Part shown: one piece after another, positions 8,247 to 16,036 of the stretch
Layout of the letters: the number at the start of each line of letters is the position of its first letter
Numbering within the stretch: the first letter of the stretch is position 1
Assembly: GCA_964632485.1 (NCBI GenBank)
Contig: CAZWDO010000030.1
Location: 701 to 20,646 of the forward strand
DNA length: 19,946 bases
Source of the DNA: CAZWDO01 sp964632485 [NCBI: uncultured bacterium]
Lineage (GTDB): Bacteria > JAGOEH01
Direction: 5' to 3'
The notes under the pieces: generated by a model
Told to the model about the DNA's origin: nothing
The model's database searches: none
What the model saw: the letters and a program-made list of their open reading frames with translations, nothing else
Program-made: the position numbers and the translations under genes

Positions 8247-8275
8247 TTGACATTTCCTGGATTCATTGTTATACT
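8247..8275 (+). promoter_or_regulatory. Near-consensus sigma-70 type promoter for the five-gene operon
   Basis: TTGACA (8247-8252) and TATACT (8270-8275) are separated by exactly 17 bases. Transcription would start near 8282, giving a leader of about 14 bases that is almost entirely the ribosome site AAAAGGAG (8281-8288) before ATG 8296. Such a strong promoter is unlike the Bacteroidota -33/-7 consensus, which suggests a host with ordinary housekeeping sigma recognition or a transferred unit. Confidence 0.75.
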
Positions 8276-8295
8276 CTCAAAAAAGGAGTCATCAC

Positions 8296-9711
8296 ATGGC
8301 CAATACCCCCCTATCCTCTATACAAGATACCGCCCATGAACCGACCAAACGCAAACGCGGACGCCCCCGAAAGCAGGAGCATCCGGAGATGGAAACGTCT
8401 GAAATCCAACCATCCGCAGCGACTGAAACCCAACCGCTGGAGCCGTTAGCCGAAGCGATCCCCCCCGCTGTTGAATTATCTGCTCCCATGCCGGAACTCA
8501 CGTCGGCATCTGAACCGAATCTCTCCCTTGAAGCTAAGCCCGTCGTGCATGAACCACAAATTCAGGAAAGTGTCGAGTACGAATCCACTAGCAAACTGAC
8601 CGCTATAGCCGAACCACCGGTTCCATCTGAACCTGAACTCGAAATCGAGCAGGAAACGGAATCTGATGCGATATCAAAATCTAAATTGGAACCCGCTTCC
8701 GAACCACCGACTGCCATCATCGAAGCTCCCTCAGACGCTAAACATCCCCTCCCCGATGATTTCCCCCAACTGGAGATCGATCCGGAATTCGAGCAACTGA
8801 TCACTCCGCTGACCGAACAGGAATTCTACAATCTACGGGAATCGATCACAAGCTCAAACCAAGTGCGAGACCCCATAGTCGTCTGGAACAATATCATTGT
8901 CGATGGGCATAACCGCTACAAAATATGTCAGGAAACTAAAATCATTCCGCAGATTATATCTATCGAATTCGAGAACCGGAAGCAAGCCCGCGAATGGATT
9001 ATCCGCAACCAGTTTTCCCGTCGCAATCTCTCCTTGGCCAACAAGACGTATATGATCGGGAAATTGTATAACGAACTCAAGGGCGACCGTACTCAAAATT
9101 TACGGCAACGATCGAACGGTCAAAATGCCCGTTCGGGAAATACCGCCAAGCGCTTATCCAGCTTATTTAAAATGGAAGAGAAATCGATCAGGCGAGCAGA
9201 CGAGTTTGCCCAGGTAGTCGATCGTATTCAGAATGAAGCTATCCGAATGATGATCCTCAATCGGCATGGAAACATCAAGCTCAAGGAAATTTTAAATCTG
9301 CGGAAGCTTTCGGATGAAGACCTGCAACAGGCTGTGGCAGATCTGAATCCCGATGCCCAAAATACCGAAGCCATCATTTCCAGCACCGTGAAAATCAAGC
9401 GAAAACGAAAACCGTCCACGGAACATAATACGGGCACTCAACAGGTGACGGCAAATGCCAACATGGAATATCAACAACGGGAATTAAATCCGAAATTAAC
9501 AAAAATTCTGCCCGTGTTTCTGGAAGCGCTCAAACTGGAATTGGCGCAGCGATATGGGGATTTGGAGACGATGACCTGCCCCAATTGCCACAAGGCTTTG
9601 TACTGGACTGTTTTCGATAACATTCGGCTGACAAGTGACCCACTTCAAATATCAAATTCTGAATTCAAAGTGAAATGCAACCATTGCAAGCATGAATTTA
9701 AAAATTTTTAA
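8296..9711 (+). CDS. ParB-like domain protein with AT-hook and C-terminal zinc ribbon
   Basis: ATG 8296 is chosen over the upstream frame because AAAAGGAG stands 7 bases before it. The 471-residue protein has an AT-hook (KRKRGRPRK, 18-26) and a long acidic linker rich in Pro, Glu and Ser (about 30-160). A ParB/sulfiredoxin-like domain follows (about 164-245) with the motif IVDGHNRY (D203-R207) and WIIRNQFSRRNLS, then a helix-turn-helix-like stretch (about 285-312). A zinc ribbon with C428/C431 and C461/C464 ends the protein. It is likely a DNA-binding protein. No ParA partner is present, so a role in partition is doubtful. As first gene of the operon it could be a DNA-sensing component or the operon's regulator. 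Domain calls are fairly secure; the role is inference. Confidence 0.8.
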   Translation: MANTPLSSIQDTAHEPTKRKRGRPRKQEHPEMETSEIQPSAATETQPLEPLAEAIPPAVELSAPMPELTSASEPNLSLEAKPVVHEPQIQESVEYESTSKLTAIAEPPVPSEPELEIEQETESDAISKSKLEPASEPPTAIIEAPSDAKHPLPDDFPQLEIDPEFEQLITPLTEQEFYNLRESITSSNQVRDPIVVWNNIIVDGHNRYKICQETKIIPQIISIEFENRKQAREWIIRNQFSRRNLSLANKTYMIGKLYNELKGDRTQNLRQRSNGQNARSGNTAKRLSSLFKMEEKSIRRADEFAQVVDRIQNEAIRMMILNRHGNIKLKEILNLRKLSDEDLQQAVADLNPDAQNTEAIISSTVKIKRKRKPSTEHNTGTQQVTANANMEYQQRELNPKLTKILPVFLEALKLELAQRYGDLETMTCPNCHKALYWTVFDNIRLTSDPLQISNSEFKVKCNHCKHEFKNF

Positions 9712-9772
9712 CGAAGGGATAAATTGGCAAACATCCTGAAATAAAATAATTAATCAAAATTGGAGGGAAACA

Positions 9773-12700
9773 ATGCTAAAAGCCTCATATTTGAAAACAT
9801 TGATCGATGACTCATTGCCGTCTTCTGATATTCCTATTGAAGCATTAAATGAGATGATTGGAAAATATCCAAGTGATGTTAATTTTTTACTTCAACGTTG
9901 TGCATATTTTCTTAAATTAAAACAATATGATAACGCAGGAAATGATTGTAGCCTAATAATCAACAATTTTCCAAATCATTTTTACGCTTATAACAAAGCG
10001 CTTTTATTTGATTCTTATATTAAAATCGTCACAGATTTATTTGACAAAGCATCAGATGAGATTGTGGAGGTTTTAAATACTATTAAAGGATTTGATTTGG
10101 AATTATCGGATTTATATTATCTTCTTGCAATGTCGAAAAATTACTTAGAAGATTTTGAGTCATGTTTAAATTATTGTGATATGGCTTTACAACTGAACCC
10201 CACTGAAATAGAAATTTTAGCCTTAAAAGCAAATGCAATCGCCCATTTAAGAATGCCTGATGAGGCATTCCAGATGTTTGATTGCCTAATTAATCAAAAT
10301 CCCGACGAACCAACGATTTATACCAGAAGAGCTGAAATATATGACTTGCAGGGGGATTATGAAAAAGCTCTTTTGGATTTAAATCATGCTATTGAAATCG
10401 ATCCAAACTCAGATCATTATTTGGAACGGGGGGATTATTATGAAAAACATGAGCAATTGGCTGAAGCTTTACATGATTTTACAAAAGCAATTGAAATTGA
10501 ACCAGTGTATAGAACTTTTTCTCACCGCAGCAGTTTCTATAAAAGGCATAATAATCCTGTCAATAGCATGAAAGATTTTAATCAGGCGATTAAACTTGTT
10601 GATAATGAACAGGATTGCCAACTTGAGGAATTAATTAGTAGAAATGATAAAAAACGAAAAATAATATGCCTAAACAGAGTTATCGAAATGAATCCGAGCG
10701 CTCAAAACTATTTAAAGCGTTCTGTGTATTATTTAAAACAACAGAATTTTAAAAAAGCCTTAAAGGATGTAAATAGATCAATAAAAATCTTGCCTCTGAG
10801 TATAGCTTATGCTGTACGTGGTCTCAACTATCAACAAAATGGGAACACTTTCAAGGCTTTAAATGATTACAATAAAGCCATTGAACTTGATGATACGAAT
10901 GCCAACCACTATATCTTAAGAGCTCAACTATACAGTGAACTCAATGACTATGAAAAAGCCTTAAATGATTACAATAAAGCCACTCAGCTTGATAATACAA
11001 AGTCCTCAATTTTTTTTAATAGAGCCCAATTATTTACAACACTTAATCAATATGGCAAGGCTTTAAATGATTGCAATAAAGCCATTGAACTTGATGATAC
11101 GAATGCCAACCACTATATCTTCAGAGCTCAACTATACATTGAACTCAATGACTATGAAAAAGCTTTAAATGATTACAACAAGGCAATTGAACTTGATAAT
11201 ACGAATGCCAACTATTATTTGCAAAGAGGATTGGTCCATCAATCCCTTTATGATTTTGAGAAAGCAGAAATAGATTTGAAGCAGGCAATCAATTACACCA
11301 ATTCACAAATTGCCTATAAAAGATTAGCTTATGTACAAACGTCAATGAAAAAATATGACGAGGCGATAAGTATGATAAATAAATGGGAACTAATCGACCC
11401 TGACAATACTGAAATTGTTCTATTTAAAGCCATGTACTACAATGAAAAAAAAGATTTTAAAACAGCATTATCTCTTTGTGAAGAAACAATTAAAATGCAT
11501 CCTGATTTATTTTGGACCTACCTTTTTAAACTTGAAATTTATGAAAAGCAGAAACTATATCATGAAGCCTTGACATTTTCAAATGAAATTGTTGAGCGCT
11601 TAAAACATTTATATCAACAAAATAATAGTATAAATAAAGAAGAATGCAATTTCATAGATTCGTCTGTGCTTTTTAATATGTTTCAAGCAACCCGTGCCTA
11701 TCTTCTGCTTCATTTTAAAGAGGAAGCTGATGCATATCAGGAAATAATCGATTGTAAAAATCTTCATGACTATTTGGACAAAAAACAATTAAATCGTTCG
11801 ATTCAAATGAAAGTTATATTTTATAACTTTAACAATCTAATAAAGAGAACGACAAACATATGGATAGAGTCCACTTTCACTTTTTTTCACCGGCTGCTTA
11901 TTTTGTTTTTTAATTTTGATAAAACCAAACACTCCAATGCCATATTTGAAGAATTGATGAGTGTCCTGGACAAGATGCCATATATTGAAGTACCATTAGC
12001 CGATGGACTGTTACCTTTAATGAGAAGGATTTTGGGGCCTCAAACCAATCCTGCCGATTTCACCGCTCATTTTAAGAAAGTGGGTAAAGAAATCTTCAAT
12101 TTAGAAGCGAGAATGGCGATTCTGCGCTATATTATCCGGGAAATCAACAAAGAAAAATTCAGCGGTATCTCTTCCTCTTTCAGCGATAAGGAATTCCAGC
12201 AAATGATGGACCTGTTCATCAATCTCGAAGAAGCATTCGAGAAAAAAAACAAAGAGCTCATCGAAGACCATGAAAAACAAGTAGCCGAGGCCAAGCTCAA
12301 AGCCAAAGATGAAATTATTCAAAGCTTCTCCCATAAAATGAAAAACACCTTCCCCAAGGCGATCGCCGCCATTGAGAACGTGTTCGAGGATTACCGTGTC
12401 CGTGGCGTAGAGATTCCCCAGGAGTTGGAGGCTTCTAAAAAACAAATTCAACGCATTGAAAAAATCGCTCATTCCATCAATTTTTCTTTTAAAGGCAGCA
12501 TCGATGATGTTCGGTTTGACACCTCCCAATATGACAATGCCAAAAACATGAAGCAAATTATCGTCGAGGCCATTGAAACCGGAATTGAAAACATCCTCGA
12601 TAAAACTGGCATCTATGCCGATTTTTCCCGAGGCTATTTTGATTTGAAAACCAAGAAATTAGCCCGAACGGAATTGCATGATGTCCGCCATCGGTCTCTT

Positions 12701-13099
12701 GAATTCTTGCAATCTTTACTAACCCAGTATTTTTTCGATCTGGAGTTTGAACCGGGAGTTTCCGATTCATGGATGATCGGAAACAATCGCCATACCTTGA
12801 CCAAATTCACTGAAATCTTCGATGAATTGATATTCAATGCCATCAAGTATTCATCGACGATCGAACGGTGCAATCGAAAAATTATCCTACGGCTCACGGA
12901 AGAAACCAATAAAATCATCTTTGAACTCAGAAACAACTGTCAAATAAACGAGAATACTCCCCGCACAACCGGCATTGGTCTGGAAATTATCAAGAATACC
13001 CTTTCCTCTCTCCAAATCCCATTTGAGATCAACAAATCACCGGATTTTTTCTCCATCCGTATCGAATTCGATCATTACTGGAAACCCGCACAATTATAA
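9773..13099 (+). CDS. TPR-repeat histidine kinase, 1108 residues
   Basis: Residues 1 to about 620 are TPR repeats of 34 residues, for example DYEKALNDYNKAIELD. A helical linker (about 640-810) and a coiled coil (about 810-845) lead to the kinase core. The H-box is FSHKMKN with phospho-acceptor H854, the N-box is FDELIFNAIKYS with N1022, and the G2 box is TGIGLEII (G1067-G1069). The usual DxGxG G1 motif is replaced by ELRNNC, as in some atypical HATPases. There is no signal peptide or membrane segment, so it should sense a cytoplasmic cue through the TPRs. A receiver gene follows 12 bases later, its likely partner. DefA-like kinases of the Detocs defence system also pair TPRs with a histidine kinase. 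The TPR half is far more AT-rich than the kinase half (12/60 GC at 11581-11640 against 34/60 at 12361-12420). Start ATG 9773 has GGAGGG ahead of it. Confidence 0.85.
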   Translation: MLKASYLKTLIDDSLPSSDIPIEALNEMIGKYPSDVNFLLQRCAYFLKLKQYDNAGNDCSLIINNFPNHFYAYNKALLFDSYIKIVTDLFDKASDEIVEVLNTIKGFDLELSDLYYLLAMSKNYLEDFESCLNYCDMALQLNPTEIEILALKANAIAHLRMPDEAFQMFDCLINQNPDEPTIYTRRAEIYDLQGDYEKALLDLNHAIEIDPNSDHYLERGDYYEKHEQLAEALHDFTKAIEIEPVYRTFSHRSSFYKRHNNPVNSMKDFNQAIKLVDNEQDCQLEELISRNDKKRKIICLNRVIEMNPSAQNYLKRSVYYLKQQNFKKALKDVNRSIKILPLSIAYAVRGLNYQQNGNTFKALNDYNKAIELDDTNANHYILRAQLYSELNDYEKALNDYNKATQLDNTKSSIFFNRAQLFTTLNQYGKALNDCNKAIELDDTNANHYIFRAQLYIELNDYEKALNDYNKAIELDNTNANYYLQRGLVHQSLYDFEKAEIDLKQAINYTNSQIAYKRLAYVQTSMKKYDEAISMINKWELIDPDNTEIVLFKAMYYNEKKDFKTALSLCEETIKMHPDLFWTYLFKLEIYEKQKLYHEALTFSNEIVERLKHLYQQNNSINKEECNFIDSSVLFNMFQATRAYLLLHFKEEADAYQEIIDCKNLHDYLDKKQLNRSIQMKVIFYNFNNLIKRTTNIWIESTFTFFHRLLILFFNFDKTKHSNAIFEELMSVLDKMPYIEVPLADGLLPLMRRILGPQTNPADFTAHFKKVGKEIFNLEARMAILRYIIREINKEKFSGISSSFSDKEFQQMMDLFINLEEAFEKKNKELIEDHEKQVAEAKLKAKDEIIQSFSHKMKNTFPKAIAAIENVFEDYRVRGVEIPQELEASKKQIQRIEKIAHSINFSFKGSIDDVRFDTSQYDNAKNMKQIIVEAIETGIENILDKTGIYADFSRGYFDLKTKKLARTELHDVRHRSLEFLQSLLTQYFFDLEFEPGVSDSWMIGNNRHTLTKFTEIFDELIFNAIKYSSTIERCNRKIILRLTEETNKIIFELRNNCQINENTPRTTGIGLEIIKNTLSSLQIPFEINKSPDFFSIRIEFDHYWKPAQL
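10853..11178 (+). repeat. Recent 204-bp duplication inside the TPR coding region
   Basis: Segment 10853-10974 matches 11057-11178 with about 4 differences over 122 bases. The offset of 204 bases equals two 34-residue TPR units. Such high DNA identity implies recent duplication or gene conversion among the repeats. Confidence 0.85.
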
Positions 13100-13111
13100 A
13101 GGAGCGTAGAT

Positions 13112-14368
13112 ATGGGAAAGATTCGCTATATCGAAGATGAGCCGGATGCCTATTTCATGATCAACGTCTTTCAGCATGTCCTGAGCCAGGGTGAAATGAT
13201 CAACCTCAAGGAAAGCGAGAATGACCCGGATACAGTCATGGAAGCCGTACAATCGAATCCCTATATGCAACTGGTTACCGATTTCACTCAGGCGATCCAA
13301 ATTTTTCAAGATGAATTGACCCATGAAGATTTATTGATTGTCGATCGTGATTTATATGGCAATGGAATGAAATATCAGACCACTCGGCTTCCCGATGAGC
13401 TTCATCCGCCATTTGATCAAACCTTCTTTAAACGGGAGGGTGATTTTCTGATTCATTTAGCTCGCAACAGAAAATTCGATTTGGAAAACCGGTTCTGGAT
13501 ATTTACCGGAAATGATGACCCCATCCGCGAACGGGACGATTTGAAATACACTTTGAGCCAACAATTCTTAAGCAACAACATCATTATCAAAGGCAGCGAA
13601 GGTAAAAATAAGCTATCCACAATCATCGACAAAAATTTTCATCTGCAAATCGAGAATAAGCCATACTTCGATATATTGGAAAAAAAGTTGAGTTCAATCA
13701 CTGACGATAATCAGTCAATATCCTCATCCGCCCAGGAATTTTTATTTATTCTGGAACACCAGGATGATGAATCGGAACCAGTTAAATTTGCAGTGTTGAG
13801 CAAATGCCGGATATTTATCGAAAATATCTGCCATCAAATCGCTCGTACCCATAACGCGCCGGACACGGTTTGGAAAAAGAACCAGCCTGATCAATTCGGT
13901 CTGGGGGAATTCATCGGCTGGATGAAAAAGTACAATCCCCAAAATCAGCCCTATATGGCGCACCAGAACGAATTCGAAGCGGCCAAGGAATTGATATCAT
14001 TGACCCGAAGGCGATTTAATCGGAATTATCAACTGCCGGATGATTATCAGTGGTATATGGGGAATATTTTGAAGGAAATCGCATTTCAGCTGAACGCACC
14101 GGATGAACTCTGGCATGACAAAGGGAAATGGCAGTTAAATATCAATCAATTTGAACGCTGGGTTAAGGAGCATACTGAACGAAACTGTTATCAGCTAGAT
14201 TCAAACATTATTATCGAACAGTTCCTATACATGATTCACCGGATTGCCAGTGGAATCGCCGTTCATCAAAATCTGCTCGATTATCCGGGATTCCGCCCCA
14301 CGTCCAATACGGTACATGCCTTGGTATCAGTGCTCAAAGAAATAATTCTTTGGTTTGGCCAATTATGA
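13112..14368 (+). CDS. Receiver-domain protein with duplicated C-terminal module
   Basis: This is a 418-residue soluble protein. The first ~165 residues look like a diverged response-regulator receiver: acidic cluster E8-D9-E10 after IRYI, phospho-acceptor D78 in LLIVDRDLYGNG, T132 in WIFTGNDD and K160 in IIIKG, each in the expected order. An insertion around 85-120 makes the domain longer than the usual 120. The rest (about 205-418) is a helical region of unknown family with two copies of one module. N248-A-P-D..W254..W270-x-K and N328-A-P-D..W334..W350-x-K are exactly 80 residues apart, and NI..IA (238-244 and 318-324) keeps the same offset. It is probably phosphorylated by the kinase just upstream (12-base gap, AAAGGAG site). 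No DNA-binding or known effector domain is visible. Confidence 0.75.
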   Translation: MGKIRYIEDEPDAYFMINVFQHVLSQGEMINLKESENDPDTVMEAVQSNPYMQLVTDFTQAIQIFQDELTHEDLLIVDRDLYGNGMKYQTTRLPDELHPPFDQTFFKREGDFLIHLARNRKFDLENRFWIFTGNDDPIRERDDLKYTLSQQFLSNNIIIKGSEGKNKLSTIIDKNFHLQIENKPYFDILEKKLSSITDDNQSISSSAQEFLFILEHQDDESEPVKFAVLSKCRIFIENICHQIARTHNAPDTVWKKNQPDQFGLGEFIGWMKKYNPQNQPYMAHQNEFEAAKELISLTRRRFNRNYQLPDDYQWYMGNILKEIAFQLNAPDELWHDKGKWQLNINQFERWVKEHTERNCYQLDSNIIIEQFLYMIHRIASGIAVHQNLLDYPGFRPTSNTVHALVSVLKEIILWFGQL

Positions 14369-14401
14369 TAAAAATCACTGAACCCATACAAGGAGTTGGT
14401 A

Positions 14402-14914
14402 ATGGTAATGATCGTTGATCATTTGAAACACATGCTGGTTGAATTGATGAATAAAATCCATGCCGAAAAATGGTTTGGCAAAGAACGGGAATGCGTCAAC
14501 CGCTTTGTTTTCTCCAAACTGGTTAAAGCCGTCGGCTGTTGTCCTGAATTTATGCATACCGAACAGATCGCATTCGAAGGACGCATGAAGCAGGTTTCGA
14601 GCTCCAGCAAAAAAGAAGTCTGCAAGGATTTGGTAATCTGGAAATACAAGAACCAAACCTGTTTTGCCACGGAAAATCTGCCGCCGCAGGGAATTATCGG
14701 ATGGAAACACCGGAAGAAGCAACCGTTTCCCTACGATATTGAGTGGCTGAAACACTACACGCAGTTTTATCCATCGTGTTTTGGGATTGCGCTCAACATC
14801 GAAAATGAATCGGAATACCGGGCCACGGGGGGGGTGATTACTCAGGGGAATGTGCAAGATGAACATTGGCTGGATTATTCGCCAGCAATTGCCAATACTG
14901 AAGGAGTTCAATAA
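14402..14914 (+). CDS. 170-residue protein, possibly a degenerate PD-(D/E)xK fold
   Basis: AAGGAG (14390-14395) fits ATG 14402 best; TTG 14396 and ATG 14408 are in the same frame. The protein opens with a helix containing WFGKERECVNRFVF (E28/E30), then EQIAFEGRM, a strand VCKDLVIWK with D76, and IIGWKHRKK with K102. This order (helix Glu, strand Asp, then x-x-K) resembles a PD-(D/E)xK nuclease core, but the position two before the lysine, normally Glu or Asp, is G100. It may therefore be an inactive nuclease-like or nucleic-acid-binding partner. I do not recognise the family with certainty. Its stop overlaps the mrr start codon (TAATG), so the two are translationally coupled and likely work together. 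Confidence 0.65.
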   Translation: MVMIVDHLKHMLVELMNKIHAEKWFGKERECVNRFVFSKLVKAVGCCPEFMHTEQIAFEGRMKQVSSSSKKEVCKDLVIWKYKNQTCFATENLPPQGIIGWKHRKKQPFPYDIEWLKHYTQFYPSCFGIALNIENESEYRATGGVITQGNVQDEHWLDYSPAIANTEGVQ

Positions 14915-15825
14915 TGATACCGGATTTCCAAACTATCATGCTGCCGTTATTGCGGACTCTTGAAGACCAAAAGGAACATAAATTTCGGGATTTGATCGAA
15001 CAACTGGCCGATACATTTCAACTATCGGAAGAGGAACGAAAAGAGTTGCTCCCCAGCGGACTTCAAGCGATGTTTGACAATCGAGTCGCATGGGCGCGTA
15101 CGTATCTGAAAAAAGCCGGATTGATCGATACCCCCAAACGAGGCAACGCAGTCATAACTGATCGAGGAATCGATGTACTCAAAGAAAATCCGACCGTTAT
15201 CAACATAAAATACCTCAGCCGATTTACTGAATTTATTGATTTCAAAAATATGCGAAAAAACTCAGTTGAGCATGAAGAACCTGCCGATAAACAACCTTCA
15301 TTGACCCCCCAGGAACAACTGGATTCTGCCTATATAGGGCTCAGACAATCTTTGGCGGATGAATTGCTTCAGCGGATCATCAAGCAATCACCAACATTTT
15401 TTGAACAACTGGTTGTGGAATTATTGGTGAAAATGGGATATGGAGGATCGATCAAAGAAGCAGGCAAAGCCATCGGCAAAACGAATGACGAAGGTATTGA
15501 CGGTACTATCAAGGAAGATCGTTTGGGACTGGATATCATTTATATTCAAGCCAAACGATGGAAACCCGGAAATGTAGTCGGCAGGCCGGAACTCCAGAAA
15601 TTCGTGGGAGCATTGGCCGGGCAAGGCGCGAAGAAAGGAATTTTCATCACAACGTCGAGTTTCACCAAAGATGCTATTGATTATTCCCCAAAAAATGAAA
15701 CCAAAATCGTATTGATTGACGGCGAGCAATTGGCTCAATTGATGATCGACTATGGAATCGGCGTTTCTTCTGTTAAAACCTATGAAATCAAACGAATCGA
15801 CAATGATTATTTCGGCGATGAGTGA
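14914..15825 (+). CDS. mrr: Mrr-type restriction endonuclease
   Basis: At 303 residues this matches full-length Mrr (E. coli Mrr is 304). The N-terminal winged-helix domain (about 8-95, with WARTYLKKAGLI and ITDRG) binds DNA. The C-terminal Mrr_cat domain (about 155-285) carries E164 in FFEQLVVELL, D196 in NDEGIDG and the Q212-A213-K214 variant of the PD-(D/E)xK site in IYIQAKRW, then GIFITTSSFT. Mrr enzymes cut modified DNA, and E. coli Mrr is toxic when activated. Here no methyltransferase accompanies it. It lies last in an operon with a TPR kinase and a receiver protein, so its activity could be gated by that pathway. AAGGAG at 14901-14906 and the overlapping start fix the beginning. All catalytic residues are present. 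Confidence 0.9.
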   Translation: MIPDFQTIMLPLLRTLEDQKEHKFRDLIEQLADTFQLSEEERKELLPSGLQAMFDNRVAWARTYLKKAGLIDTPKRGNAVITDRGIDVLKENPTVINIKYLSRFTEFIDFKNMRKNSVEHEEPADKQPSLTPQEQLDSAYIGLRQSLADELLQRIIKQSPTFFEQLVVELLVKMGYGGSIKEAGKAIGKTNDEGIDGTIKEDRLGLDIIYIQAKRWKPGNVVGRPELQKFVGALAGQGAKKGIFITTSSFTKDAIDYSPKNETKIVLIDGEQLAQLMIDYGIGVSSVKTYEIKRIDNDYFGDE

Positions 15826-15914
15826 TGGCATTTGAAACATATCGATAAAATAAAATCATTCGCCCCTTTAGCTTAATGGCACACACTCATTTTTTAGCGA
15901 ACAAATGTAAAAAA

Positions 15915-16024
15915 GTGGGGAATCGGTTTGAATCTGAGACTGGGGAATACTTTTAACCCTGGGGTGGGGAATGCTTCTGACCCTGACGGGCTAAAAAGTG
16001 GGGAATTCTGCTGGCCCCCTGACA
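15915..16024 (-). mobile_element. Relic of an IS21-family end
   Basis: Read on the minus strand from 16024, the sequence begins TGTCAGGGGGCCAGCAGAAT and contains repeated ATTCCCCA motifs. On the + strand (G/C)TGGGGAAT occurs at 15915, 15940, 15964 and 15998, in spacings of 25, 24 and 34 bases. A TGTCA tip with several internal repeats is typical of IS21-family termini, where they are transposase-binding sites. No istA or istB gene is present; mrr ends only 90 bases away, so only the end remains. The family assignment rests on pattern memory. Confidence 0.45.
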
Positions 16025-16036
16025 CTTAGAAAAATT

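Noticed and set aside
12101-12556. 151-codon minus-strand frame inside the kinase gene
   Set aside because: It lies opposite the coiled-coil and H-box coding region and is a reflection of its codon pattern; no ribosome site or family resemblance.
14375-14911. 178-codon minus-strand frame opposite the 170-residue gene
   Set aside because: It mirrors the plus-strand gene, which has a ribosome site, a stop-start overlap with mrr and operon context. The antisense frame has none of these.
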